A DNA stretch of 64,000 nt from Plantactinospora sp040120695 (GTDB lineage Bacteria; Actinomycetota; Actinomycetes; Mycobacteriales; Micromonosporaceae): contig NZ_JBEEAC010000026.1 of NCBI RefSeq assembly GCF_040120695.1, positions 21,490-85,489 on the forward strand. Direction: 5' to 3'. The notes under the pieces were generated by a model. It searched no databases. It worked only from the letters and a program-made list of their open reading frames with translations, and was not told where the DNA came from. The position numbers were made by a program, and so were the translations under genes. Of the stretch, positions 40,319 through 47,872 are shown one piece after another (within the stretch, counting starts at the first letter, position 1; each line of letters begins with the position of its first letter).

Positions 40319-41782
40319 ATGGCGGCTCGTGGCTTCCCGTACACCGACCTCCGGGAGTTCCTCACCGTGCTGGAGGGCGCCGGCGAGTTGCGCCGGGTCC
40401 CGGTGCCGGTCGACCCGACGCTGGAGATCAGCGAGGTGGTGACCCGTACCGTCCGGGCGAACGGACCTGCCCTGCTCTTCGAGCGCCCCACCCGGGGTGA
40501 GATGCCGGTCGCGATCAACCTCTTCGGCACCGAGCGGCGGATGGCGATGGCGCTCGGCGTCGACCGGCTCGACGAGATCGGCGAGCGGATCGGCGCGCTG
40601 GTCAAGCCGGAGCTGCCGGTCGGCTGGTCCGGCATCCGCGAGGGCCTGGGCAAGGTGATGCAGCTCAAGTCCGTACCGCCGAAGAAGGTCAGGACCGCCC
40701 CCTGCCAGCAGGTGGTCTACCGGGGCGGCGACGTCGACCTGAACCGGCTGCCCGGGCTCCAGGTCTGGCCCGGCGACGGCGGGATCTTCCACAACTACGG
40801 GTTGACCCACACCAAGCACCCGGAGACCGGCAAGCGCAACCTCGGGCTCTACCGGTTGCAGCAGCACTCGCACAACACCCTCGGCATGCACTGGCAGATT
40901 CACAAGGACTCGACCGCGCACCACGCCGTCGCGGAACGCCTCGGTCAGCGGCTGCCGGCGGCGATCGCCATCGGTTGCGACCCGGTGGTCAGCTACGCCG
41001 CCTCGGCCCCACTCCCCGGCGACATCGACGAGTACCTCTTCGCCGGCTTCCTGCGGGGCGAGCGGGTCGAGATGGTCGACTGCCTGACCGTGCCGCTCCA
41101 GGTGCCCGCGCATGCCCAGATCGTGCTGGAGGGCTACATCGAGCCCGGTGAGCGGCTGCCGGAGGGGCCGTTCGGCGACCACACCGGCTACTACACCCCG
41201 GTCGAGCCGTTCCCGGTGCTGCACGTCGAGGCGATGACCACCCAGCGGGAGCCGGTCTACCACTCGATCATCACCTCCAAGCCGCCGCAGGAGGACTACG
41301 GGCTCGGCAAGGCCACCGAACGGATCTTCCAGCCGTTGCTGAAGCTGCTGATCCCGGACATCGTGGACTACGACCTGCCAGCCGCCGGGGTCTTCCACAA
41401 CTGCGCGATCATCTCGATCCGGAAGCGCTATCCGAAGCACGCCCAGAAGGTGATGAACGCCATCTGGGGAGCCCACCTGATGTCGCTGAGCAAGTTGATC
41501 GTGATCGTCGACGAGGACTGCGACGTGCACGACTACGCCGAGGTGGCCTGGCGGGCCTTCGGCAACGTCGACTACGCCCGTGACCTGCTGCTCACCGAGG
41601 GGCCGGTGGACCACCTCGACCACTCGTCGTACCAGCAGTTCTGGGGCGGCAAGGCCGGGGTGGACGCCACCCGCAAGCTGCCGACCGAGGGCTACACCCG
41701 GGGCTGGCCGGAGGAGATGACCATGTCGCCGGAGATCCGCTCGTTGGTGGACAAGCGCTGGAAGGAGTACGGAGTCTCATGA
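40319..41782 (+). CDS. UbiD-family decarboxylase of menaquinone biosynthesis
   Basis: A 487-residue prFMN-dependent decarboxylase. FPYTDLREFLTVLEGAGELRRV, NRLPGLQVWPGDGG and REPVYHSIITSKPPQED are typical of the UbiD superfamily; the Glu and Arg of the last segments sit at the prFMN site. In actinomycetes this gene pairs with an MqnP-like prenyltransferase and removes the carboxyl group of the naphthoate ring in the futalosine route. The cofactor is made by the UbiX encoded at 47873. CAGACT lies 7 bases before the ATG (leaderless candidate). It overlaps the next gene by 4 bp. Confidence 0.92.
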   Translation: MAARGFPYTDLREFLTVLEGAGELRRVPVPVDPTLEISEVVTRTVRANGPALLFERPTRGEMPVAINLFGTERRMAMALGVDRLDEIGERIGALVKPELPVGWSGIREGLGKVMQLKSVPPKKVRTAPCQQVVYRGGDVDLNRLPGLQVWPGDGGIFHNYGLTHTKHPETGKRNLGLYRLQQHSHNTLGMHWQIHKDSTAHHAVAERLGQRLPAAIAIGCDPVVSYAASAPLPGDIDEYLFAGFLRGERVEMVDCLTVPLQVPAHAQIVLEGYIEPGERLPEGPFGDHTGYYTPVEPFPVLHVEAMTTQREPVYHSIITSKPPQEDYGLGKATERIFQPLLKLLIPDIVDYDLPAAGVFHNCAIISIRKRYPKHAQKVMNAIWGAHLMSLSKLIVIVDEDCDVHDYAEVAWRAFGNVDYARDLLLTEGPVDHLDHSSYQQFWGGKAGVDATRKLPTEGYTRGWPEEMTMSPEIRSLVDKRWKEYGVS

Positions 41783-42681
41783 CCGCCGTGGCGGGTGCGC
41801 CGGGGCGGGTCAAGTCCTTCCTCCGGCTGGTGGCGATCGAGCACTCGGTCTTCGCGCTGCCGTTCGCCTACCTCTCCGCGCTGACCGCGATGCAGCGGCA
41901 CGGCGGCCAGGTGCGCTGGCTCGACCTGCTGCTGATCACCGTCGCCATGGTCGGGGCGCGGACCTTCGCCATGGCGGCGAACCGGATCATCGATCGGCAG
42001 ATCGACGCGCGCAATCCGCGTACCGCCGGGCGGGAACTGGTGACCGGGGCGGTGAGCGTCCGGACCGCCTGGACCGGCGCGGTCGTCGCGCTGCTGGTCT
42101 TCCTCGCCGCTGCGGCGGCGCTCAACCCGCTCTGCCTCGCCCTCGCCCCGCTCGCCGCGATCCCGCTGGTGGTCTACCCCTACGGCAAGCGGTTCACCGA
42201 CTGGCCGCACGCGATCCTGGCCCTGGCTCAGGCGGTCGGCCCGGTCGGCGCCTGGCTCGCGGTCACCGGCACCTTCGCCGGCTCCGGCCCGGCCTGGCTG
42301 CTCGGCGCGGCGGTCGGCCTCTGGATCGGCGGCTTCGACCTGATCTACGCCTGCCAGGACACCGAGGTCGACCGTGAGATCGGGGTACGCAGCGTCCCCG
42401 CACGCTACGGCCGCCGGTTCGCCCTGCACGCGTCGACCGTCGCGCACGTCGTGACCTTCGGCCTCTTCTTCTGGTACGGCGAACTCGTCGGGCTGGGCTG
42501 GCTCTGGTGGGTCGGGCTGCTGCTCACCGCGCTCGCCTTCGGCTACCAGCACGTGGTGGTCACCCCGACCGACCTGTCCCGGGTCAACCGGGCGTTCTTC
42601 ACCGCCAACGGGTTCGTCGGGATCGCCCTGTTCGTCTTCGCCCTGCTCGACCTGGTGGTCCGGCTGCACCTCGCGGCCTGA
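41779..42681 (+). CDS. mqnP: UbiA-family prenyltransferase (MqnP-like)
   Basis: A 300-residue membrane prenyltransferase with about eight helices. The first Asp-rich site is NRIIDRQIDARNPRTAGREL, the second YACQDTEVDREIGVRS; both bind Mg-pyrophosphate. In the futalosine route MqnP prenylates 1,4-dihydroxy-6-naphthoate. The ATGA overlap with the UbiD gene shows coupling. A 48-bp stretch of its 3' part (42470-42517) is copied exactly at 43462-43509. Confidence 0.9.
   Translation: MTAVAGAPGRVKSFLRLVAIEHSVFALPFAYLSALTAMQRHGGQVRWLDLLLITVAMVGARTFAMAANRIIDRQIDARNPRTAGRELVTGAVSVRTAWTGAVVALLVFLAAAAALNPLCLALAPLAAIPLVVYPYGKRFTDWPHAILALAQAVGPVGAWLAVTGTFAGSGPAWLLGAAVGLWIGGFDLIYACQDTEVDREIGVRSVPARYGRRFALHASTVAHVVTFGLFFWYGELVGLGWLWWVGLLLTALAFGYQHVVVTPTDLSRVNRAFFTANGFVGIALFVFALLDLVVRLHLAA
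42470..42517. repeat. 48-bp direct repeat, copy 1 (inside mqnP)
   Basis: Identical over 48 bp to 43462-43509. This copy is in frame within mqnP, encoding the stretch that begins WYGELVGLGW, and is therefore the source. The second copy lies 992 bp downstream. Confidence 0.92.
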
Positions 42682-42696
42682 GACTTAGGTTCCTGC

Positions 42697-42745
42697 TCTC
42701 GGGCCCAGAGTCGGGCATCGGGTCACTGGACTGGGCGGCCTGCCG
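42697..42745. repeat. Decayed partial copy of the XRE-TPR gene
   Basis: About 49 bp that match 44671-44720 inside the XRE-TPR gene with about six differences and one single-base gap. It spans the mqnP-XRE gap and the 3' end of the XRE/PLD gene. It looks like a remnant of a duplicated copy. Confidence 0.75.
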
Positions 42746-43517
42746 CCCACAAATGCTCGACGTGGGCGGCGTAACGGTCGAACAACCCGCCGTCCTGCCG
42801 GCGACGTAAATGCATCGTCGGGGAGTCGTGGCCCATCTGGTCGGCTAGGTGCGTGCACACCAGCATGTCCGCGTCGAACCGAAACACGGACAGCGCGATG
42901 TGCCGGTCCGAGTAGCGGCCCGCCACCGATGGCGCGCTGTCGCGGAGCTTCCCGAACTCGTCAAGCGTCACCCGGATTCGGGTCGAGACGGTCAGCGGTA
43001 CTCCCTCGATCCGCTCGCGCTCGGCCGTGACCGGGCTGTCCGGGTCGCCCACCAGGAAGCGCACCTGCACCCCGGCGTCGGCGCGCTTGCGCAGCACGCC
43101 GCGCAGGCCGGGCAAGTCCAGCCACAGGAAGTAGTTCGTGTATCCAGCGAAGAGCAGCTCGTCCTTGGCGTCGCCTATCAGGTCCCGCCACAGCGATCGG
43201 GGCACCAGCGACCGGTTCGGGTACGCGCTGACGATCTCTCGGTCGTAGCCGGTCTTCACGGCGGCGCGTAGGGCCGCAGGCCACAGGTTCTCCACGTCGA
43301 TCTCCAGTGCGGCGGCGACCGCGTACCGGTGACGCGGATGCGGTGTCCGACTGGCGTTCGCCACCCATCGGGACACGGTCTTCTCGTCGACACCGACAGC
43401 GGACGCTAGTTCAGCTTCGGTCATCTTCGCACTGGCGAGCGCGAGGCGGAGAGGGTCGTCGTCTGGTACGGCGAACTCGTCGGGCTGGGCTGGCTCTGGT
43501 GGGTCGGGCGGCCGCAC
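42723..43517 (-). CDS. XRE-family regulator with PLD-like C-terminal domain
   Basis: A 264-residue protein. The HTH lies at about 30-60 (MTEAELASAVGVDEKTVSRWV). The C-terminal domain (about 100-264: LLFAGYTNYFLWLDLPGLRGVLRKRADAGVQVRFLVGDP) resembles phospholipase D-like DUF5919 domains but lacks an intact HxKxxxxD motif, so it is probably a sensor. Residues 3-19 are encoded by the 48-bp copy of mqnP read in antisense, so the original N-terminus was probably replaced; a start at ATG 43424 (residue 32) would lose the front of the HTH. Target unknown. The next two genes lie on the same strand upstream. Confidence 0.82.
   Translation of the reverse strand: MRPPDPPEPAQPDEFAVPDDDPLRLALASAKMTEAELASAVGVDEKTVSRWVANASRTPHPRHRYAVAAALEIDVENLWPAALRAAVKTGYDREIVSAYPNRSLVPRSLWRDLIGDAKDELLFAGYTNYFLWLDLPGLRGVLRKRADAGVQVRFLVGDPDSPVTAERERIEGVPLTVSTRIRVTLDEFGKLRDSAPSVAGRYSDRHIALSVFRFDADMLVCTHLADQMGHDSPTMHLRRRQDGGLFDRYAAHVEHLWAAGRPVQ
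43462..43509. repeat. 48-bp direct repeat, copy 2 (5' end of the XRE/PLD gene)
   Basis: Exact copy of 42470-42517 from mqnP. Here it encodes, on the other strand, the first residues of the XRE/PLD protein. Downstream similarity to mqnP ends after the 48 bp. Confidence 0.92.
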
Positions 43518-43525
43518 CTCACCGC

Positions 43526-44062
43526 CTAGGAAAGCTTCCCTGTCAGCGGAAGTACGAGCACATCCATCGGCGGAATCAGCTTCGGCCGGATGGTGCCGTA
43601 CTGCTGCCAGCCCATCCGGTCATAGAGCTGGCGGGCCGGGGCCGCCGGGTTGCTGGCCAGGATGGCGCACGGCTCCGGCCGGTCGGCGAGCAGCATCGCC
43701 AGCAACCGCCGTCCGACGCCTCGGCCTCGGTACGGTCGTCGGACCATCCACTCCGGGATCGTCAACTTCGGCACGTCGAGCAGGTGCCCCGGAGGGTCGT
43801 CGACTCGCGGCTCCATCCACCCGCCGGCCGGCATCGTGTGCCCGTACGCCACGCCAACGAGCTGCTCCCCGTCCATGGCCCGGGCCAGACTGAATCCGGA
43901 TTGCCGGCAGTGGTCGCGGAACCAACGCCGGAACTGGGCCGTGTGCTCCGGACCCTCCTCGTACGGCGGCTCCGCGTACACCTCGGCGTACAGGCGCTCC
44001 AGCTCCAGCGAGAGCGGACGGGCCTGGTCGGCGTCGAGCAGTTCGTACACCAGGGCGGGCAT
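43526..44062 (-). CDS. GNAT-family N-acetyltransferase
   Basis: A 178-residue acetyltransferase. The acetyl-CoA site is VRRPYRGRGVGRRLLAMLL (Q/RxxGxG/A in motif A), and LYDRMGWQQYGTI gives the closing strand. The long middle loop (HTMPAGGWMEPRVDDPPGH) sets it apart from RimI-type enzymes. Substrate unknown. It lies between two XRE regulators on the same strand, with gaps of 8 and 10 bp, so the three are an operon. Confidence 0.92.
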   Translation of the reverse strand: MPALVYELLDADQARPLSLELERLYAEVYAEPPYEEGPEHTAQFRRWFRDHCRQSGFSLARAMDGEQLVGVAYGHTMPAGGWMEPRVDDPPGHLLDVPKLTIPEWMVRRPYRGRGVGRRLLAMLLADRPEPCAILASNPAAPARQLYDRMGWQQYGTIRPKLIPPMDVLVLPLTGKLS

Positions 44063-44072
44063 GGCCGGCAGC

Positions 44073-45290
44073 CTACCGAGCCGGCAGGGCCACCAGCCGG
44101 TCCCGCAGGTCCTCGGCCTCGACCCGGCGCCGATCCGCGTCCGGGACCGTCGCGACAACCTGCCGGGCAACCTCGTACAACAGCGCGTTGTGCTGGTCGA
44201 CGGGCAGCTCGTCCAAGACGTCGGCAGCGTACCGAAGCCCGTCGGCGACGTGCCCGGCCTGGATCAGGCACGACGCCCGGTGCATCTGCAACTGGGCCCG
44301 CTCGCGCGCCAGGTCGACCGGGTACAGCTCCAGCGCCCGATCCTGGGCGGCCATTGCCGACGCTGTGTCCCCGACGTGGGTATGCACGTACGACTGGGTG
44401 TAGCGCAGCCGGACCTCCGGCCAGCCGAACATCGAATCGGCGTCGGCGACGACGGCAGCCGGGAGTCGGTCGGTGACATCGCTGAGCGTCTGGAGCGCGG
44501 CCGTCGCTTCGTCGGCCCGGCCGGCGACGGCGAGCGCCTGAGCCCGGCCGGACAACACCCCGGCGGTACCCCGGCAAGGGCGGCCGTTCGCCAACGTCAC
44601 CGCCTCGTCGGCCAGAGCGAGGATCTGTCGGATGGGCCGGCGCTCGTAGGTGCCGTTGACGGTCTCCCAGTCTCGGGCCCAGAGCCGGGTATCAAGGTCA
44701 CCGGACTGGTCGGCCTGCCGTCGGGCAGTACGCCACCACCGGCGAGCCAGGTCAACCTGGCCGGTAGAGGCGAGCGCCATCGCCATGATGACGGCGAGCT
44801 GTCCGGCGGCCCGGAGTAAATCGCGGTTGGCGGGCTCAGCCGCGAGCATGTGCTGCAACACGGTCAGGTCCAGTCCGAGTTGCTCGACCAGCCGAGCCGG
44901 CGGGGTGGTGTAAAAGTCTCGGGCGTAGTCGGTGGCGATCATGTTCCACTCGTCTGGACCGGCACCGATGCTGCTGTCGAGCCCGTGCCGGATGGCCTCT
45001 ACCGCAACCGTCGGGGTCGACGCGCCGAGCGCCAGCCCCATCAGAACCGTCCGCCGCCGCACCTCGGCCCCCGTTCTCGTCGCGCTCTCCGTCCGGTGTG
45101 CCGCCACCAGGGCGCCGCCGGCGCCGACCGTCTGGTCGCAGATCTCGGCCCACTCCGGCGAGCAGCGGCGTTCGCCCCGCTCGATCTGCCCGACGTAACC
45201 GAAGTCAATTCCCGCGACCTCGGCGAACCGGCGCAGGGACATACCGCGTTCCCGCCGGAGGCGACGAAGCATCTGGCCGAAGTCTTCCAC
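44073..45290 (-). CDS. XRE regulator with TPR-like C-terminal domain
   Basis: A 405-residue protein. The HTH occupies about 5-65 (MLRRLRRERGMSLRRFAEVA, FGYVGQIERGERRCSP). The remainder is helical and TPR-like (about 130-405), the plan of many actinomycete developmental or antibiotic regulators whose TPR domain binds a peptide or protein. The start is GTG 45290, 5 bases after GGGAGGG; the frame is open to 45698 but runs into the divergent small genes. It probably controls the divergent small-gene operon and its own. An internal 50-bp stretch has a decayed copy at 42697-42745. Confidence 0.9.
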   Translation of the reverse strand: MEDFGQMLRRLRRERGMSLRRFAEVAGIDFGYVGQIERGERRCSPEWAEICDQTVGAGGALVAAHRTESATRTGAEVRRRTVLMGLALGASTPTVAVEAIRHGLDSSIGAGPDEWNMIATDYARDFYTTPPARLVEQLGLDLTVLQHMLAAEPANRDLLRAAGQLAVIMAMALASTGQVDLARRWWRTARRQADQSGDLDTRLWARDWETVNGTYERRPIRQILALADEAVTLANGRPCRGTAGVLSGRAQALAVAGRADEATAALQTLSDVTDRLPAAVVADADSMFGWPEVRLRYTQSYVHTHVGDTASAMAAQDRALELYPVDLARERAQLQMHRASCLIQAGHVADGLRYAADVLDELPVDQHNALLYEVARQVVATVPDADRRRVEAEDLRDRLVALPAR

Positions 45291-45571
45291 AGACCCTCCC
45301 CGAGTGGTGTGGGCTGCTGTATGGCCCACAGGGGACCACTGCTCACTGCTCGCGGTTGCGCTCGGTACCTGCGACGGTACCCACACGGGATAACGAGCGG
45401 CATCCCCAGCTTGGCGCGGTGACCGCCGGCGTCGGCCTACCGCCCGCGTCCCGGCCGGTCCGGAGCCCCCGTCCCCCGGACGCCCCGGGCCGGCACCAGT
45501 CATCCACACCGCTGAGCGGCGCTCCGTGAATTGGTGTTCCGGGGTGTCGTGGCGCACCTGGAGGTCACGAC
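45291..45571. promoter_or_regulatory. Divergent control region of the XRE-TPR and small-gene operons
   Basis: 281 bp with no gene I can support. It must contain promoters for both sides. TGGAGG sits 7 bases before ATG 45572. No strong palindrome stands out. Confidence 0.4.
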
Positions 45572-45682
45572 ATGTTGACGACCGTACGACGCTGGACCCC
45601 CCGCTGGTTCTGCCGGGGCCGGGTTCGGGATTACCGCCGGGATGGTCGGCGGTGGTTGCGGGTGTCGGGGCCGAACCGGTGA
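45572..45682 (+). CDS. 36-residue basic peptide
   Basis: A very short gene, ATG 45572 to TGA 45682, with a near-ideal ribosome site (GGAGG, 7 bases) and a GTGA overlap with the next gene, which argues that it is translated. The product begins MLTTVRRWTPRWFCRG and has about 11 Arg, four Trp and one Cys in 36 residues; it is strongly cationic. It may be a small regulator, a leader peptide that couples translation, or a membrane- or nucleic-acid-binding peptide. No known family. Confidence 0.6.
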   Translation: MLTTVRRWTPRWFCRGRVRDYRRDGRRWLRVSGPNR

Positions 45683-45975
45683 GCCGGCCGCCGCACATTC
45701 CACCGTCGGAGATTCCGGATCTGCCGGTGGATACCCGGGTCCGGTTTGAGCCTGGTGAGTGGTCTCACTACTACCAGGGTGCGGACGTTGTGGGGTATGT
45801 CGATATTCGGATCGTGCAGGTGGACAAGGGCGTCACTCGATTCGACGGCGGCTACCTGTGGGTGTGGGTACGTGGACATGATCCGTTGTGTTGTCATTGG
45901 GAGTCGGTGCCGCCGCACAGGTTGTGTATGGAGTTGCTGGCCCGGGTGGACGTGCTGGCCCGGCATGCCCGGTAG
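45679..45975 (+). CDS. 98-residue hypothetical protein, beta-rich
   Basis: The start GTG 45679 overlaps the stop of the 36-residue gene; the frame is open to 45526 but the overlap decides. The product (MSRPPHIPPSEIPDLPVDTR...) is rich in strands and aromatic residues: VGYVDIRIVQVD, GGYLWVWVRGHDP, CCHWESV. It shares a pattern with the next protein (a VD pair, then G-x-WVW and G), so the two may be distant paralogs. No function known. It probably belongs to the XRE-TPR module. Confidence 0.6.
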   Translation: MSRPPHIPPSEIPDLPVDTRVRFEPGEWSHYYQGADVVGYVDIRIVQVDKGVTRFDGGYLWVWVRGHDPLCCHWESVPPHRLCMELLARVDVLARHAR

Positions 45976-46291
45976 TCCTCAGCCGGGGGATGTGTTGCGG
46001 ATCGACGGCCGGGCGTCGGTGCAGTTCTCCGGGTCCCGGGCGTTGGTGCTTCGGGTGGCGTCGGTGGATCCGAAGCCGACGTACCACGGTTGGGTCTGGC
46101 TGTCCGGTTACGTGCTCGACGGGTGCGGCGAGGCGGTCGACAAGCGTGATGTGTTCGTCCAGCTTGCCGGGCTGCGCGTGATCCGTGAGTCCCCGTCGGC
46201 CCGGGCTCGGCCGATCGGCCAGCCAGTGCGAAGGTCGGGGCCACGATCGGGCGCGGCCGGCGGGGCGGGCCGGTACCACAACCGCGCATGA
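45965..46291 (+). CDS. 108-residue hypothetical protein, beta-rich
   Basis: ATG 45965 overlaps the end of the preceding gene by 11 bp, so the three small genes form a tightly coupled operon. The first 75 residues are strand-rich (DVLRIDGRASVQFSGSRAL, VLRVASVDPKPTYHGWVWLS, DVFVQLAGLRVI); the tail from about 75 is basic, with Arg and Gly. The core resembles the previous protein. No catalytic motif. The longer frame to 45746 lies inside the previous gene. Confidence 0.6.
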   Translation: MPGSPQPGDVLRIDGRASVQFSGSRALVLRVASVDPKPTYHGWVWLSGYVLDGCGEAVDKRDVFVQLAGLRVIRESPSARARPIGQPVRRSGPRSGAAGGAGRYHNRA

Positions 46292-46371
46292 CAAGTGGGC
46301 TCTCCACCCGGCCCGGACCTATCCCAAAGCAGAGCAGCGTGATGTAGCCGCTCGCGGCAAGCGGAGCTCCG

Positions 46372-47682
46372 TCAGTCCGGGTGGCGCTGTCGGTCGGCCT
46401 CGACGAGTGGTCCGGTCGGGCGGGTGGCGCTCAGGGCGTCCCGGTAGCGGGCGCTCTCCATGGACCAGTCGATGGTGCCGCGTACCGAGTTGCCGAGCCC
46501 GTCCAGGTACTGCCGCAGCGGCCCGTCCAGTGCCGGCCCGAACGACGGTACGGCGTCGCGCAGTTCGAGGAAGCGCCGCATGCTGTGCTGCCAGCGCCGG
46601 ACCACCGCCTCGATCGCCGCCTCGACCGGGATCCGCTGTTCCCGGGCGAGTGCGAGCACCAGGTTGTGCCCGCCGGAGGTGGCCGCGTCCCGCTCCAGGG
46701 AGAGCAGGTCGTTGAACCAGCTGAGCAGGTCGTTGGCGGTGTCGGCGACCTCGCGTACCGCCGGGTGGTGGTAGATCGCGTCCGGCACCGGGCGGCCGGT
46801 GGCGAACTCGAGCAGGACGTACGAGACGTACGCGGCGGAGGTCGCCCGGCGCAACGTGATGTACTCGGCGACCCCGGGCAGCCGCCCACTCGCCTTGTTG
46901 GTGGCCTCGGTGACCACGCCGGCCAGGTGGTGTGCCACCGCGTCGACGAAGCGCTCCCGCCAGGCCGCCGACATCCGCTCGTACGGGACACGCCAGGCTT
47001 CGGCGAGCATCCGCCGGAGCGGCCCGTCGAACGCCTCCGACCTCGGCGTCGGCTGGTTGGTTGCCCGGCTCTGCGGCGGGACGGTGAGTCGGGGCGCCGG
47101 TTGGTTGGCCGACCGGCCGCCGGCGGCCGCCAACGGGTGGTGTGCGGGCCGGACCTGCGCCGCCCCGGGGTGCCCGGCGGCTCGGCCGATCGGCCCGGGG
47201 TGTGCGGTGATCCGGCCGGTCGGCCCGGGGTGTGCGGTCGTCGTCCGGCCGGTCGGCCCAGGGTGTGCGGTCGCCCGGCGGGTCGGCCCCGGGTGTGGCG
47301 AACCGGGCGGGGGTGCGCCTGCCGAGGGTGAGTTGGCTGACGGCGGGGTGGACCGGAGCAGGCGCAGCACTCCGTCGCAGAGCGCGGCCACCTCGGTCGG
47401 TCGGGGGCGCCGGGCTGCGTCGCAGGCGTCGTCGAGCAGGAAGAACCAGGTGAAGAGAGCGGCGAGGACCCGCAGGTCGGACTCGCTGGCATCGGGGTAG
47501 AGCCGACCGGCGTACCGGGCCACCCCGCCCCGGGCGAGCCGCTCCCGACCCGCCGCGTCGAGCGGGCCGATGATCCGGTCCGCCCAGTCCACCAGCCAGT
47601 CCTGCACCGCGTCGGCGTGCGGGCAGAGGCGTGCCGGAATGGGACACCTCAGCTCGGCCGCCCACGAGCTGATCCCGTACAT
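46372..47682 (-). CDS. Class I terpene synthase with repeat-filled insert
   Basis: A 436-residue terpene cyclase. The Asp-rich metal site is FFLLDDACD (D84, D85, D88) and the second metal site NDLLSLERD near residue 325; a C-terminal RY pair lies in SARYRD. Residues about 110-230 are a Pro/His/Gly-rich insert with five 10-11-residue units of the type AHPGPTGR, absent from normal bacterial cyclases of about 320 residues. Product unknown; no P450 or prenyltransferase gene is adjacent except mqnP. The ATG has AAGGGGG upstream. The gene stands alone, divergent from ubiX. Confidence 0.88.
   Translation of the reverse strand: MYGISSWAAELRCPIPARLCPHADAVQDWLVDWADRIIGPLDAAGRERLARGGVARYAGRLYPDASESDLRVLAALFTWFFLLDDACDAARRPRPTEVAALCDGVLRLLRSTPPSANSPSAGAPPPGSPHPGPTRRATAHPGPTGRTTTAHPGPTGRITAHPGPIGRAAGHPGAAQVRPAHHPLAAAGGRSANQPAPRLTVPPQSRATNQPTPRSEAFDGPLRRMLAEAWRVPYERMSAAWRERFVDAVAHHLAGVVTEATNKASGRLPGVAEYITLRRATSAAYVSYVLLEFATGRPVPDAIYHHPAVREVADTANDLLSWFNDLLSLERDAATSGGHNLVLALAREQRIPVEAAIEAVVRRWQHSMRRFLELRDAVPSFGPALDGPLRQYLDGLGNSVRGTIDWSMESARYRDALSATRPTGPLVEADRQRHPD
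47153..47310. repeat. 30-33-bp minisatellite inside the terpene synthase gene
   Basis: About five units built on CGGCCGGTCGGCCCGGGGTG followed by a TGCGGT-type tail. Lengths are 30 or 33 bp, always multiples of three, so the frame is preserved. They encode the AHPGPTGR-like units. Confidence 0.8.
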
Positions 47683-47872
47683 GCCCGGCCCCCTTCGTCG
47701 GCAACCCGTGGGCAGACGTGAGCAGCATTGCAGTTTTGGACTCGTTTGTGATCACCGTCGCGTACGTCCTATTTTGCAGAACGTGATGATCCGGATACCC
47801 GCTGACCACTCCCCGCAGGTCGCGCCGGGGGCGGTCGGGGCCGGCGCCGAGGCTTGCGGCAGGCTGGTGGGC
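47683..47872. promoter_or_regulatory. Divergent gap between the terpene synthase and ubiX
   Basis: 190 bp. An AT-rich patch lies at about 47730-47785. CAGGCT at 47860-47865, 7 bases before the ubiX ATG, is a leaderless -10 candidate. Nothing else is visible. Confidence 0.4.

Noticed and set aside
45526..45678. N-terminal extension of the 98-residue protein to 45526
   Set aside because: It overlaps the 36-residue gene, which has a better ribosome site, and the GTGA overlap supports a start at 45679.
47153..47310. Intergenic minisatellite or pseudogene in the terpene synthase
   Set aside because: Frame is kept through all units and both metal motifs flank them, so the gene looks intact.
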